A DNA stretch of 64,000 nucleotides from Nocardiopsis sp. CC223A (GCF_030766825.1 NZ_JASFDV010000004.1:85487-149486), one strand, 5' to 3'. Counted from the first letter of the stretch, positions 36,900 through 47,099 are shown. Translations and numbers: made by a program. The notes: generated by a model not told the origin, from the sequence alone.

Positions 36900-39515
36900 T
36901 CAGACGAGGGGGAGGGAGCGGCGCAGGATGCTCGGGGCGACGCCGTCGCTGGCCTCGGCGACGGCGCGGCGCTCCTCGGGGACCTCGCCGTAGAGGGTGG
37001 TGCGCTGGCGCAGCGGGCGGCCCGTGGGCCCGACCAGGGCGCGGATGTCGGTGATGGTCTTGTACGACCCCTGGTCCGAGCCCGCCATGCGGCTGATGGT
37101 CTCCTCCATCAGGGTGCCGCCCACGTCGTTGACCCCGCCGCGCAGCAGCAGGCGGCAGGTGTCCTCGGCGAGCTTCACCCAGGAGCACTGGATGTTGTCG
37201 ATCGACCCGTGCAGCAGCAGGCGGGCCAGCGCGTGCACCGCCCGGTTCTCCCGGACTGTGGGGCCGGTGCGGGCCAGGCCGGCCAGGTAGATGGGCGCGC
37301 TGGTGTGCACGAACGGCAGCGGCACGAACTCGGTGAACCCCGGCCGCCCGTTGCGCTCCAGGGAGCGTTCCTGGAGCGAGCGCAGCAGCTTGATGTGCGC
37401 CACCCAGTGGCGGGGCGAGTCCACGTGCCCGTACATCATCGTCGACGTGGTGGGGATGCCCAGGTCGTGCGCGGCGGTGATGACCTCGATCCACTCGCTC
37501 GCCGGGAGCTTGCCCTTGGTGAGGACCCAGCGGATCTCGTCGTCGAGGATCTCCGCCGCCGTACCCGGGATCGACCCGAGCCCCGCGTCGCGGGCCCGGG
37601 TGAGCCACTCGCGGACGGGCAGGTTCGTGCGCGCCGCCCCGTTGACCACCTCCATCGGGCTGAACGCGTGGACGTGCATGCCCGGGACCCGTTCGCGGAC
37701 GGCGGCGGCGATGTCGAAGTAGGCGGTGCCCGGCAGGTCCGGGTGGATGCCGCCCTGCATGCACACCTCGGTGGCGCCCGCGTTCCACGCCTCCTCGGCG
37801 CGGTCGGCGACCTGGTCCAGGGAGAGGGTGTAGGCGTCGGCGTCGGTGCGGCGCTGGGCGAACGCGCAGAACCGGCAGCCGGTGTAGCAGACGTTGGTGA
37901 AGTTGATGTTCCGGGTCACCACGAACGTGACGTCGTCGCCGACCGCGTCGCGGCGCAGCCCGTCGGCCAGCTCCGCCAGGGCCTCCAGCTCGGGCCCGTC
38001 GGCGTGCAGCAGGGCCAGGGCCTGAGCGTCGGAGAGTCCCGCCGGGTCCTGCTCCGCGGCGCGCAGGGCGTCGGCGACCTCCGGGTCGAACCGGCGGGGC
38101 ACCGCGCCCTCGCGGTCGACGCCCTCGCGCAGGGACTCCCAGTCGCCGTACACCGAGTCGAAGTCGCCGCGCCGGTCCCCGGTGCGCCCCTCGGTGTCCA
38201 CGGCGGTGTGCAGGTCGGTGCGCCCGGTGTCGGCCAGCACCGCCTCGGGCTCCTGCCAGGGGCGGCCCACCACGGGCGCGTCCTCACGGGCCAGACCGGT
38301 GTCGGGGTCCACCAGGGCCTCGACGTGCGCCCGCAGCCGCGGGTCGAGCCAGGGCTCACCCGCGCGGATGTACTCCGGGTACGCGGTGAGCCGCTCCCTG
38401 AGCTCGAACCCCTGGGCGGCGCTGCGGGCGGCCAGCTCGTCGATCTGCGGCCAGGGCCGTTCCGGGTTCACGTGGTCGGCGGTGAGCGGGGAGACCCCGC
38501 CCCAGTCGTCGATGCCCGCGCGGAGCATGAGCGCGTACTCGTCGCGGCCGCCGTCCTCACCGCCGATGAGGTTGGGCGGGGCCTGGACGTGCGCCCTGGG
38601 TCCCATGACCAGTCGGGTGACGGCGATGGTGGCGGCCATCCCGTCGATCTCGGCGTCGGCCCGGTGCATCATCGCCGTGTCCGGCTTGGCGCGGAAGTTC
38701 TGGACGATGACCTCCTGGATCCCGCCGTGGCGGCGGGCGACGGAGCGCATCGCGAAGATGGACTCGGCCCGGTCGGCGATCGTCTCCCCGATGCCCAGCA
38801 GGATGCCGGTGGTGAAGGGGACGCTGGTGCGGCCCGCGTCCTCCAGTGCGCGCAGGCGGACGGCCGGGTCCTTGTCCGGGCTGCCGTAGTGGGGCTGCCC
38901 CTTCTCCTCGAACAGCCGCCGGGAGGTGGTCTCCAGCATCATGCCCATGGACGGGGCGACGGGCTTGAGGCGCTGGAAGTCGGCCCAGGTGAGCACGCCC
39001 GGGTTGAGGTGGGGCAGCAGCCCGGTCTCCTCCAGGATCATGATGGAGACGGCGCGCACGTAGGAAAGGGTGTCGTCGTAGCCGTGGGCGTCGAGCCACT
39101 CGGCGGCCTGCTTCCACCGGTCCTCGGGGCGGTCCCCCAGGGTGATGAGGGCCTCCTTGCAGCCCATCTCGGCGCCCCGGCGGGCGATGTCCAGGACCTC
39201 GTCGGGGGACATGAACGGGGCGTCCAGGCGGCCGGGCACGGTCGCGAAGGTGCAGTAGTGGCAGCGGTCGCGGCACAGGCGGGTGAGGGGGACGAACACC
39301 TTGCGGCTGTAGGTCACCACACCGGGCCGGCCGGCCGCCTCCAGGCCCGCGTCGCGCACCCGGGAGGCGTACCCCAGGAGGGTCTCCAGGTCCTCTCCGC
39401 GGGCGTGCAGCAGGACCTCCGCCTCGGCGGCGTCGAGGGTCTTGCCGTCGCGGGCGCGGGCCAGGGCGCGGCGCATGGCGGACGGGGTGGGGGCGGGTTC
39501 GTTCGCACCGGTCAT
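36900..39515 (-). CDS. fbiC: FO synthase, two-domain radical SAM enzyme (FbiC)
   Basis: Enzyme of 871 aa that makes the deazaflavin FO from tyrosine and the pyrimidine precursor of riboflavin synthesis, the first dedicated step to F420. Two radical SAM halves are fused: the CofG-like half with CRDRCHYC (81-88) and the CofH-like half with CYTGCRFC (about 540), each followed by its SAM-binding and TIM-barrel segments. ATG 39515 is fixed by TAGGGT 7 nt upstream. With fbiA and fbiB 5 kb away, most of the F420 route is in this window; fbiD is not. Confidence 0.96.
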   Translation of the reverse strand: MTGANEPAPTPSAMRRALARARDGKTLDAAEAEVLLHARGEDLETLLGYASRVRDAGLEAAGRPGVVTYSRKVFVPLTRLCRDRCHYCTFATVPGRLDAPFMSPDEVLDIARRGAEMGCKEALITLGDRPEDRWKQAAEWLDAHGYDDTLSYVRAVSIMILEETGLLPHLNPGVLTWADFQRLKPVAPSMGMMLETTSRRLFEEKGQPHYGSPDKDPAVRLRALEDAGRTSVPFTTGILLGIGETIADRAESIFAMRSVARRHGGIQEVIVQNFRAKPDTAMMHRADAEIDGMAATIAVTRLVMGPRAHVQAPPNLIGGEDGGRDEYALMLRAGIDDWGGVSPLTADHVNPERPWPQIDELAARSAAQGFELRERLTAYPEYIRAGEPWLDPRLRAHVEALVDPDTGLAREDAPVVGRPWQEPEAVLADTGRTDLHTAVDTEGRTGDRRGDFDSVYGDWESLREGVDREGAVPRRFDPEVADALRAAEQDPAGLSDAQALALLHADGPELEALAELADGLRRDAVGDDVTFVVTRNINFTNVCYTGCRFCAFAQRRTDADAYTLSLDQVADRAEEAWNAGATEVCMQGGIHPDLPGTAYFDIAAAVRERVPGMHVHAFSPMEVVNGAARTNLPVREWLTRARDAGLGSIPGTAAEILDDEIRWVLTKGKLPASEWIEVITAAHDLGIPTTSTMMYGHVDSPRHWVAHIKLLRSLQERSLERNGRPGFTEFVPLPFVHTSAPIYLAGLARTGPTVRENRAVHALARLLLHGSIDNIQCSWVKLAEDTCRLLLRGGVNDVGGTLMEETISRMAGSDQGSYKTITDIRALVGPTGRPLRQRTTLYGEVPEERRAVAEASDGVAPSILRRSLPLV

Positions 39516-39522
39516 AAGCGGC

Positions 39523-39528
39523 ACCCTA
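39523..39528 (-). promoter_or_regulatory. -10 element of fbiC, leaderless
   Basis: TAGGGT on the minus strand ends 7 nt before ATG 39515 and excludes the long upstream extension of that frame. Confidence 0.65.
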
Positions 39529-39616
39529 CGCCCCGGAGGTTCCGCTCCGGTGAACCGGATCGGCCCCGAGCGGGAGGGCGTAGGGTCGGCGCAGGACGGA
39601 GATGAGGAGGGACCGC

Positions 39617-40579
39617 GTGCTCGCTCGGCTGCGCCGCGACCCCTGGGTGCGGTTGGTACTGGTGGGGCTGCTGTGCGTGTGCGCCGGGTGGGCGCTGCAC
39701 GGGCACTGGGAGCAGGCGCGCGACGCCGCGCTGTCCCTTCCGCTGTGGACGCTGCCGCTGGCCGTACTGGCCGGGATGGCCGGGCTGACCGCGCAGATGA
39801 TGGCCTGGCGGGCGCTGCTGGCCGGGCTGGGCTCGCCGCTGCCGGTACCGGTGGCCGCACGGGTGATGTTCGTGGGCCAGCTCGGCAAGTACCTGCCGGG
39901 GTCGGTGTGGGCGTTCGTGGCCCAGGTGGAGCTGGCCCGCGACCGGGAGGTGCCCCGGGTGCGGGGCACGGCGGCGACCCTGCTGGCGGTGGGGGTGACG
40001 GTGGCCGCGGGCCTGGCGGTGGCCGCGGTGGCGCTGCCGCTGTCGTCGGCGGAGGCGGCCCGCACCTGGTGGTGGGCGCTGGCGCTGGCGCCGCTGCTGC
40101 TGGCCGGGCTGCACCCGCGCGTGGTGCGGTGGGGGGTGCGCCTGGCGGCGCGCCCGTTCGCCCGGTTCCGGGAGGTGGCCGAGGCCGGCCCGCTGGACAT
40201 CGGCGGCCGGGCGATGGCGGCGGCGCTGGGGTGGACCCTGGTGGCGTGGGTGCCGCTGGGCCTGCACCTGTGGGTGCTGGTGTGGGCGGTGGGCGGCGAC
40301 CCGTGGGGGTCGCTGGCCCCGGCGGTGGGGGCGTACGCGCTGGCCTGGACCCTGGGCCTGCTGGTGGTGTTCGCCCCGGCCGGACTGGGGGTGCGCGAGG
40401 CGGTGCTGGTGGTGGCCCTGGCCCCGGTGGTGGACGCCGGTGCGGCCCTGGTGGCGGCGGTGCTGTCACGGCTGGTCATGACGGTCGCCGACGTGGCGTG
40501 GGCCGGGCTGTCGGTACCGCTGTCGCGGCTGGGGGGCCGCCCGGTGGACGCGGACGGGCCGCGGTCCGAACCGGCGTGA
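39617..40579 (+). CDS. Lysylphosphatidylglycerol synthase-like membrane protein
   Basis: Integral membrane protein of 320 aa, about eight TM segments, of the LPG_synthase_TM/UPF0104 family. The motif [20 protein letters not shown] and the C-terminal [13 protein letters not shown] are family landmarks. GTG 39617 is chosen because AGGAGGG lies 5 nt before it; ATG 39602 lacks this. There is no aminoacyltransferase domain, so it may act as a lipid or polyprenol-linked flippase rather than a synthase. TAGGGT at 39582-39587 is a likely -10. Confidence 0.87.
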   Translation: MLARLRRDPWVRLVLVGLLCVCAGWALHGHWEQARDAALSLPLWTLPLAVLAGMAGLTAQMMAWRALLAGLGSPLPVPVAARVMFVGQLGKYLPGSVWAFVAQVELARDREVPRVRGTAATLLAVGVTVAAGLAVAAVALPLSSAEAARTWWWALALAPLLLAGLHPRVVRWGVRLAARPFARFREVAEAGPLDIGGRAMAAALGWTLVAWVPLGLHLWVLVWAVGGDPWGSLAPAVGAYALAWTLGLLVVFAPAGLGVREAVLVVALAPVVDAGAALVAAVLSRLVMTVADVAWAGLSVPLSRLGGRPVDADGPRSEPA

Positions 40580-40649
40580 ACCCCTTCCCGGGGATCGGGC
40601 TACTACAGGCAGAAGCACCTTCCTGACGTCCCCCACGGATTGGACCCCC

Positions 40650-41255
40650 ATGTCCCCTACCGCCTCCAGGGCGCTGCCGCCCGAAGAAGCGGAGAGCGAC
40701 GCGTCGGTCGTCCGCCGGTCACTGCACGAGCCCACCGACTTCGGTGAGATCTTCCGCCGGCACGCGCCCGCACTGCACCGCTACGCGGCTCGACGGCTGG
40801 GCTCCGCCGAAGCCGACGACGTGGTCGCCGAGACCTTCCACATCGCCTTCCGCAAACGCCACCGCTACGACCCGGTGTACCCCGACGCCCGCCCGTGGCT
40901 GTGGCGGATCGCCGCCAACCTGATCCGCCGGCACCACCGCACCGAGACCCGCCACTACCGCGCCCTGGCCCGGACCGGCGTCGACCCGGTCATGGAGGGG
41001 CACGCCGACCGGGTGGGCGAGCGGGTGGACGCCGCCTCGGTGTCGGCCTCCCTGGCCGCCTCGCTGGCCGGGCTGTCCAAGGGCGACCGCGACGTCCTGC
41101 TGCTGATCGCCTGGGGCGAGCTGACCTACGAGGAGGTCGCCGCGGTGCTCGGCATCCCCGTGGGCACCGTGCGCTCCCGGTTGCACCGCGCCCGCAAACG
41201 CCTGCGCGCCGACCTGTCCACGTCCGCCGCCCACCACGAGGAGGTGACCCGGTGA
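40650..41255 (+). CDS. ECF-type RNA polymerase sigma factor
   Basis: Sigma-70 family factor of 201 aa. Region 2 (FGEIFRRHAPALHRYAARRL, VVAETFHIAFRKRHRYDP) and region 4 (SKGDRDVLLLIAWGELTYEE, VGTVRSRLHRARKRLR) are clear. A 27-residue N-terminal extension is present. The stop overlaps the next GTG by 4 nt, so it is coupled to a CU044_5270 family membrane protein, the usual partner and presumed regulator. Stimulus unknown. Confidence 0.92.
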   Translation: MSPTASRALPPEEAESDASVVRRSLHEPTDFGEIFRRHAPALHRYAARRLGSAEADDVVAETFHIAFRKRHRYDPVYPDARPWLWRIAANLIRRHHRTETRHYRALARTGVDPVMEGHADRVGERVDAASVSASLAASLAGLSKGDRDVLLLIAWGELTYEEVAAVLGIPVGTVRSRLHRARKRLRADLSTSAAHHEEVTR

Positions 41256-42361
41256 ACGAGCTCGACCACCTGAGGAACCTGAGGTCCGAGATCCCCGAAC
41301 GCTCCCCGGAGGAGCTGGCACTGCTGACCGGCTGGCGGCCGGGCGGAGCGGGCTTCCGCTCGGTGCGCCGACCACGCCTGCTGCCACTGGCGCTGAGCGG
41401 CGTCGCGCTGGTGGCGGCGGCCGCCTTGTTCCTGGCGCTGGTGGTGTTCCCCGGCTCGCTCACCGTCGGCGTGGGCCCGGCCACCGCCCCCTCCGAGGCG
41501 GTCACGGAGGGGGACGGCACCGGGACCGCCGACCCGGTGACGGAGGCGATGGGCCCGATCATCGAGGCGGCCCGGCGCCAGGAGGTCACCGACGTCTGGT
41601 ACGTGCGATCGGTGCAGGGCAGCTCCTACGGGGTGGGCCGCGAAGGCGACCGCTACGGGATCTTCGGCCTGGACACCTCCGAATCGTGGACCCACATGCA
41701 ACAGGCCCTGGTGGCGGACCGGTCCGTGTCCGCCGACTGGGCCCTGATGCACGAGGCGGACAGGCAGGCCTGGGAACGGGACGGTTCGCCGACCTACTGG
41801 CCCGCGGGTCCGGAGACCGACGGCTGGGAGGTGCCGACGCGGGACGCCGGATACGAGTACGGCGTGCTGCACGAACCGGTCCCCGCGGGTTTCGGTTTCG
41901 GTACCGAGTCCCTGGACCCGGCCGGGCTGCACGCCCTGCCGTCCGACCGGGGCACGCTCGCCGACCTGCTGCTCATCGAGGAGGATGCGTCCTTGGAGGA
42001 GGACACCGAGGCCCACTCCGCCACGGCGGCGATCCGCGCGGTCCTGACGTATCCGATGACCCCGGATGTGCGTGCGGGAGTGTACGAGGTGCTGGCGGGC
42101 ATCGACGGGCTCCGTCCGCTGACGGAGGTGGCCGACGTCTCCGGGCGGCCTGCGACCGGTGTCGCCTTCGAGTTCCCCTCCACCGACGGCAGCGTCCTGG
42201 AACAGCGGATCCTGTTCGACCCGGAGACGGGCATGCTGCTGTCCAGCGAGTTGGCCGTGGTGGTGCCGGAGCAGGGGAAGCGGGACTGGAGCGAGCCGGG
42301 TGACGTGGTCCTCTACCACCTGTACGAGGAGATGGGCTGGACCGACGACTGGCCGCTGTGA
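41252..42361 (+). CDS. CU044_5270 family protein (sigma-factor partner)
   Basis: Protein of 369 aa. The cytosolic N-terminus is short (about 38 aa, ELDHLRNLRSEIPERSPEEL). One TM is at about 42-64 (LLPLALSGVALVAAAALFLALVVF), followed by a large outside domain with the family pattern of DVWYVRSVQGSSY and RILFDPETGMLLSSEL. It occupies the anti-sigma position behind ECF sigma genes but has no ZAS motif, so anti-sigma activity is inferred from context only. Confidence 0.88.
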   Translation: MNELDHLRNLRSEIPERSPEELALLTGWRPGGAGFRSVRRPRLLPLALSGVALVAAAALFLALVVFPGSLTVGVGPATAPSEAVTEGDGTGTADPVTEAMGPIIEAARRQEVTDVWYVRSVQGSSYGVGREGDRYGIFGLDTSESWTHMQQALVADRSVSADWALMHEADRQAWERDGSPTYWPAGPETDGWEVPTRDAGYEYGVLHEPVPAGFGFGTESLDPAGLHALPSDRGTLADLLLIEEDASLEEDTEAHSATAAIRAVLTYPMTPDVRAGVYEVLAGIDGLRPLTEVADVSGRPATGVAFEFPSTDGSVLEQRILFDPETGMLLSSELAVVVPEQGKRDWSEPGDVVLYHLYEEMGWTDDWPL

Positions 42362-42379
42362 CCCCGGAGCCCCGGCCCC

Positions 42380-42598
42380 TCAGGCCGCCGTCAGAGTGGT
42401 GGCGGAGACCGTCGCGGGCCGGGGCGGGGGCTCACCGAGTTCGCGCAGCACCTCCAGGTGTCCGCGGACGGCCTCGGCCATCTCACGCAGGGCCTCCTCC
42501 TCGGTGTCCCCGAGTGCGACGCATCCGGGCAGATCGGGGGACCAGGCTCCGTACCCGCCGTCCTCGGCTCGCTCGATGATGACCGCGAACGTGCTCAT
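42380..42598 (-). CDS. HicB-type antitoxin
   Basis: Protein of 72 aa with the HicB partial RNase H-like fold: TFAVIIERAEDGGYGAWSPD, LPGCVALGDTEEEALREMAEAVRGHLE. There is no separate DNA-binding domain at the C-terminus. ATG 42598 lies 2 nt after the hicA stop. The toxin-first order is typical of HicAB. Confidence 0.85.
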   Translation of the reverse strand: MSTFAVIIERAEDGGYGAWSPDLPGCVALGDTEEEALREMAEAVRGHLEVLRELGEPPPRPATVSATTLTAA

Positions 42599-42600
42599 CC

Positions 42601-42798
42601 CTACCTCCACGTGATACCCGCCTGTTTCAGGATGCTTCGCTCGGTGCCGATCGGCAAGTCACCACTCGGCTTACCGGCGATGGTGACGACTCCTGGTTTG
42701 TGATCGTGAACGAAGTGGCGATGGCTTCCTCTTGTTCGGTGGAGCCGCCACCCATCGGCCTCGATCAACTTGATGATCTCGCGTACCTTGAGGGGCAT
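42601..42798 (-). CDS. HicA-type mRNA interferase toxin
   Basis: Protein of 65 aa with the HicA dsRBD-like fold. The catalytic histidine motif is GSHRHFVH, preceded by KLIEADGWRLHRTR and followed by VVTIAGKPSGDLPIGTERSIL. ATG 42798 is fixed by TATGCT 6 nt upstream, consistent with a leaderless transcript for the module. Confidence 0.87.
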   Translation of the reverse strand: MPLKVREIIKLIEADGWRLHRTRGSHRHFVHDHKPGVVTIAGKPSGDLPIGTERSILKQAGITWR

Positions 42799-42804
42799 GG
42801 TTCG

Positions 42805-42810
42805 AGCATA
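42805..42810 (-). promoter_or_regulatory. -10 element of hicAB, leaderless
   Basis: TATGCT on the minus strand ends 6 nt before ATG 42798; surrounding DNA is A+T-rich for this genome. Confidence 0.6.
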
Positions 42811-42865
42811 AAGCGACTTCGGTGTTACTTTCCGTGTTTTCGGGGAATCGCCTCCGCGGGCGCGC

Positions 42866-43978
42866 TCAGGCGGACAGGAGGCGCTCGACGTAGTCGGCCC
42901 AGAAGGGGGCGGGGTCGACCGGGCGGACCCCGGCGCGCAGGCGTTCGGGCGTGCCCGGGGTGTAGAACTCCTTGAGCGCCCGGGCCAGGTCGTCGGCGTC
43001 GCCCGGGGCGCACAGCAGCCCGTCGACGCCCTCGCGGACGTGGTCGGCCAGCGCCCCGGCCCGGGTGGCGATCACCGGCAGGCCGTGCCGGTGGGCCAGC
43101 CACACGTTCTGGCTGGCGGTGGCGGTCCGGTAGGGCAGCACCACCGCGTCGGCGGCGGCGTACAGGCCCGGCAGCTCCTCGGCGGGCACGTACCCGTCGC
43201 GCAGCCGCACCCGGTCACCGACCCCCAGTTCGGCGGCGAGTGCCTCCAGCTCCGCGGTGCCGCCCCAGAACTCCCCGGCGACGGTCAGCGCGACATCGCC
43301 GGGCGCCCCCGCGGCCAGGGCGCGCAACAGCACGTCCACACCCTTGTAGGGGCGGACGATGCCCAGGAACAGCAGGTGGCGGCGCTCCCCCGGCTCCGGC
43401 GGGACGACCGCGCCGGTGTCGGGCAGGTGCGGCGGCAGCACGGCCGTGACCGGGGCGTCGGCCCCGGCGGCGCGCATGCCCTGCGCCAGCAGGGCCTGGT
43501 CGGCGGAGTGGGCGAGCACCCCGTCCACCCGCCGCAGCAGCGCCCGGACCAGCGACACGTCCACGGCCCGCCGCTCGTGCGGCAGCACGTTGTGGCACAG
43601 GGCCACCACCCGGGTGCGGCCGCCGCGCACCGACCGCACCCCGGCCAGGATGCCGAGGTAGGCGGGCACCTGCACGGGCGAGAACAGGGTGAGGACCACC
43701 AGGTCGGACCCCCGGGCCAGCCGCCGCCCGGTCCGCCACCACCCGTCGGGCCGGTACCAGGCCAGCTCGCGCGCGGTGTCGGGGTAGGGCTCCCCCTCGG
43801 GTTCGTCGACGGTCTGCGTCCCCGGGTAGAGGGCGGCCGGGTACTGGGCACGCCACGACTCGACCACGGTGGGGTGCCCGGCGGCCCGCAGGCGGTGCGC
43901 CAGCTCGGTGGTGTGCCGGGCGCCGCCGCCCTTGTAGGGGTGGGCGGGGCCGACCAGCGCGACCCGCGCGGGACTCAC
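42866..43978 (-). CDS. Family 4 (GT-B) glycosyltransferase
   Basis: Retaining GT-B enzyme of 370 aa. N-terminal VALVGPAHPYKGGGARHTTELAHRL, then the donor half with HLLFLGIVRPYKGVDVLLRAL, VTVAGEFWGG and the nucleotide-sugar site region LYAAADAVVLPYRTATASQNV. No signal peptide or TM, so it acts at the cytoplasmic face. GTG 43978 overlaps the stop of the upstream GT2 gene (GTGA), so both are in one operon. The substrate is unknown. Confidence 0.9.
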   Translation of the reverse strand: MSPARVALVGPAHPYKGGGARHTTELAHRLRAAGHPTVVESWRAQYPAALYPGTQTVDEPEGEPYPDTARELAWYRPDGWWRTGRRLARGSDLVVLTLFSPVQVPAYLGILAGVRSVRGGRTRVVALCHNVLPHERRAVDVSLVRALLRRVDGVLAHSADQALLAQGMRAAGADAPVTAVLPPHLPDTGAVVPPEPGERRHLLFLGIVRPYKGVDVLLRALAAGAPGDVALTVAGEFWGGTAELEALAAELGVGDRVRLRDGYVPAEELPGLYAAADAVVLPYRTATASQNVWLAHRHGLPVIATRAGALADHVREGVDGLLCAPGDADDLARALKEFYTPGTPERLRAGVRPVDPAPFWADYVERLLSA

Positions 43979-44919
43979 GCCCCGTCCCGGGAGCGCACGA
44001 TGAGATCGGCCAGCAGGGCGATGGCGGCGATGATCAGCCCCGTCATGAGGATCATGACGGTGTTGTTGGGGATGTACAGCGGGTTGCGCACCTGGTCGAA
44101 CACGAACTTGGCGGCGCCCACGCCCAGCAGGGCGAGCGCGGGCGGCATCATCACCTTGAGCGGGTTGAAGTACATGACCATGCGCAGTACCTGGAGGATG
44201 TACCGGTACGCGTCGGTGACGAAGTGGAACTTCGACTTCCCGGCGCGCTTGGCGTACTCGATCGGCACGTACCGCACCGGGTGCTGGTTGGACAGGAACG
44301 CCAGTGTGATGGTGGTGACGCAGGAGAATCCGGGCGGCAGCAGCCGCAGGTAGGGGCGGGCCACGTCCCGGCGGAACACGCGCAGCCCGGAGTTGAGGTC
44401 GGGGATGCGCGTGTTGGTGAGCCTCTCCGCGATCTTGCGGATGACCCACTTGGCGGGCACCCGCAGTGCCTTGTGGCTGCCCATCTCCTGGGTGCGGGCG
44501 CCCACCACCTGGTCGATCTCGGGGTCCTCGTCGAGCATGGCGACCAGCTCGGGGATGCGCTCGTTGGGGTAGCTCATGTCCGCGTCGGTCCACACCACGT
44601 ACTCGCCGCGGGCCCGCTGGCTGCCGATGCGGCGGACCGTGCCGGAGCCGCCGTTGTGCCCGAACGCGATGATCCGCATGCTCGGGAACACGGGGGCGAC
44701 CTCGCGCAGCCGCTCCAGGGTGGCGTCGGTGGAGGCGTCGTCGACGGCCAGCAGCTCGTACCCGTACCCGGACGCGTCCATGGCCGAGCAGATCCGCTTG
44801 ACCTCGTCGACGACGTGGTCCTCCTCGTTGTAACAGGGCAGGACGATGGTGACCCGGACCGGCGGGTCCTCGGTCCCGGCGTCGGGGTGGGGGCTGGGGT
44901 CGTCGTGTGTCTGGCTCAT
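43975..44919 (-). CDS. Dolichol-phosphate-mannose-synthase-like GT2 glycosyltransferase
   Basis: Protein of 314 aa. GT-A domain at about residues 20-235: VTIVLPCYNEEDHVVDEVKR, LAVDDASTDATLERL, WTDADMSY (DxD) and the DPM1-like DLNSGLRVFRRDV. Two C-terminal TM segments (MPPALALLGVGAAKFVF, MILMTGLIIAAIALLADLIV) match polyprenyl-phosphate sugar transferases. It probably charges a polyprenol carrier with a sugar used by the neighbouring 679-aa membrane protein; that link is inferred. Confidence 0.9.
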   Translation of the reverse strand: MSQTHDDPSPHPDAGTEDPPVRVTIVLPCYNEEDHVVDEVKRICSAMDASGYGYELLAVDDASTDATLERLREVAPVFPSMRIIAFGHNGGSGTVRRIGSQRARGEYVVWTDADMSYPNERIPELVAMLDEDPEIDQVVGARTQEMGSHKALRVPAKWVIRKIAERLTNTRIPDLNSGLRVFRRDVARPYLRLLPPGFSCVTTITLAFLSNQHPVRYVPIEYAKRAGKSKFHFVTDAYRYILQVLRMVMYFNPLKVMMPPALALLGVGAAKFVFDQVRNPLYIPNNTVMILMTGLIIAAIALLADLIVRSRDGA

Positions 44920-44960
44920 GCGTTCTTCTCAGAGGGTGCGGACGGACTGCGGGGCGCGGG

Positions 44961-47000
44961 TCAGGGCTTGGGGACGACCGTGATCCACACGCTCCCGACG
45001 AAGCTCCAGTGGCCGGTGGGCGGTTCCATGAGGGTACTCGGATCCATCTGCGCCACCACGTGGAAGGGTCGCTCCGGCTCCACGTCGGGGACCAGGGCGG
45101 ACAGCTGGTCCCAGTCCTCGGAGGCGAGCACGGGCGTGCGGCCGCGCGCCAGGATCTCGCCGATGACGCGGTCGACGTTCTCGGGCGCGGCCTCGCCGAG
45201 CGCGGCGGTGGGCGCCCCGCAGACGTTGCGCAGCAACGGCATGTAGTTGCCCGCCATGCCGGGGTCGACCACGATCACCGAGGCGTCGTCGGGGAGGGCC
45301 GCGCACAATCGCTCGGTGGCCGCCACCGTCCCCACGTCCTGCCGGTACCCCATGATCCCGGAGAAGGAGGTGACGGCGGTGGGGCCGACCATCGCCACGG
45401 ACGCCCCGGCGGCGACCACCACCGGCAGCACGCGGATGGCCGAGCTCTGCTTCTCCGCCTGCACGGCGATGGCGCAGTAACGGGTGAGCCAGGCCAGGAA
45501 CCAGACCGCGAACAGCACGAACGCGGGGATGACCAGGACGATGAGGCGACGGCTGGCCCAGGGGTGGTCGGGGGTGATGGCGGGGCGCAGCAGTGTGGTG
45601 GCCACCGTCCACACCAGCAGCATGGCGGGCAGCAGCCACTGGGGGTCGCGCCACTGCGTGAGGCGGCGCAGGACCAGTGCCACGCCCAGGGAGGCGAACA
45701 GGACGGTGCCCAGGCCCACGTACCAGCCCACCCAGTACAGGCTCATGTCGTAGTAGGTGCGGCTGCCCTCGACCGGCAGCCCCTCCTGGGCCTGGACGTA
45801 GGCGACCCAGCCGTCGGTGAAGTCGCTGCCGTGGCCGTAGTCGGGCCACAGCAGCGGGCGGATCGCGAAACCCACCATGGTGAGCAGGGCCAGGGCGGCG
45901 ACGGCGCCGGGCAGCCACCGCACCCGGTCGGTGCGCGGCAGGCCGTGCCGCCACAGCAGCGCGGTGCCCAAGGCCGCGGCCAGGACCACCCCGCCGCTGA
46001 TCATCAGCAGAGGTTCCAGGGAGTCCGACAGGTATTCCAGGTAGGGCAGCGACAGCCCGTACCCGGCGTAGAAGCCCAGTCCGGAGCCGAGCGCCAGGCC
46101 GCCGAGCAGCGGGAGGGCCTGGCCGCGCCGGGCGAGCAGGAGCAGGGCGGCGAACCCGATGACGGGCAGCAGGTCGCGAATGGCGTCGATGCGCACGACC
46201 AGGGCCAGGCCGAGCACCAGGCCGGCGACGGCGGCCAGGGTCTGCGTGTTCGACCACCGGTCGGTGATGTGGGTACGCCTGACCAGGGAGTCGTAGGCCA
46301 GGATCAGGCCGCCGAGGAGGAGGATCTGGGTGACGGGCTCGCTGTAGGTGAACCGGCTGACCCACTGCTGGGGCAGGCACAGGGCCAGGACCAGGGCGCC
46401 CAGGGGCGCCCAGCGGGCGCCGACCAGGCGGGCGGTGAGCCCGGCGAAGGCCAGGACGCCCAGGGCGCCCAGGACCGGAGTGACGATGAGCATGCCGTCG
46501 AGGCCGCCCAGCCAGTACCCGATGGCGGCGACCAGGGGGGCGCCCGCCATGAACTGGGGCCAGATGACGTCGCCGCGTTCGTAGTGCGCCAGGCTCTGGT
46601 AGCTCAGCGCCGGGTCGTCCCCGGCGATGAGCTCGCGCTGCTGCGGGATCGGCAGGTGGCCGTTCTCGGCGATCCACACCGTGTACATGGCGTAGGAGGC
46701 CGGGTCGCGCCGGATGACCAGGGCCTCGGCGTGGTAGGCGATCTGCACGATCGCGAAGGCGGCGGCGACCACCAGGACCAGGATGACGGGCCACCAGGGC
46801 ACGTCCTCCTCCGGGTCGGGGATGAGCCGTGGCACCAGGGCACCGGCCGCGATCACGGCGGGCACCCCGAGGATCAGGGCGATCCAGGGGGTGAACAGTC
46901 CGAGTGCCAGAAGGGGGAAGGCCACCAGGAGCCAGGCGGACACGGCGATCGCGGGCAGCGCGGTGACACGGGCGAGGAATCGTCCGGGAAGCAAGCGCAT
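44961..47000 (-). CDS. GT-C-like multi-pass membrane protein
   Basis: Protein of 679 aa with about 12-13 TM segments and an outside C-terminal domain of about 130 aa (RLCAALPDDASVIVVDPGMA). An acidic pair follows TM2-3 (IRRDPASYAMYTVWIAENGH), in the place where GT-C/ArnT-like transferases have their catalytic loop. ATG 47000 gives a charged start before TM1. The order membrane protein, GT2, GT4 suggests an envelope glycan pathway using polyprenyl-phosphate sugars. Exact reaction unknown. Confidence 0.82.
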   Translation of the reverse strand: MRLLPGRFLARVTALPAIAVSAWLLVAFPLLALGLFTPWIALILGVPAVIAAGALVPRLIPDPEEDVPWWPVILVLVVAAAFAIVQIAYHAEALVIRRDPASYAMYTVWIAENGHLPIPQQRELIAGDDPALSYQSLAHYERGDVIWPQFMAGAPLVAAIGYWLGGLDGMLIVTPVLGALGVLAFAGLTARLVGARWAPLGALVLALCLPQQWVSRFTYSEPVTQILLLGGLILAYDSLVRRTHITDRWSNTQTLAAVAGLVLGLALVVRIDAIRDLLPVIGFAALLLLARRGQALPLLGGLALGSGLGFYAGYGLSLPYLEYLSDSLEPLLMISGGVVLAAALGTALLWRHGLPRTDRVRWLPGAVAALALLTMVGFAIRPLLWPDYGHGSDFTDGWVAYVQAQEGLPVEGSRTYYDMSLYWVGWYVGLGTVLFASLGVALVLRRLTQWRDPQWLLPAMLLVWTVATTLLRPAITPDHPWASRRLIVLVIPAFVLFAVWFLAWLTRYCAIAVQAEKQSSAIRVLPVVVAAGASVAMVGPTAVTSFSGIMGYRQDVGTVAATERLCAALPDDASVIVVDPGMAGNYMPLLRNVCGAPTAALGEAAPENVDRVIGEILARGRTPVLASEDWDQLSALVPDVEPERPFHVVAQMDPSTLMEPPTGHWSFVGSVWITVVPKP

Positions 47001-47087
47001 GAGGCAACTCTGACACTTCCCGTCACCTTCTCGCACACCGCACGGCGGTTTGTTACGGACCCGCCGCCTCCCGCTCCGGGCGGGTTC

Positions 47088-47093
47088 TAGAGT
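47088..47093 (+). promoter_or_regulatory. -10 element of TIGR03089 gene, leaderless
   Basis: TAGAGT ends 6 nt before ATG 47100, so the mRNA should start at or next to the start codon. Confidence 0.65.
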
Positions 47094-47099
47094 GGGGAC

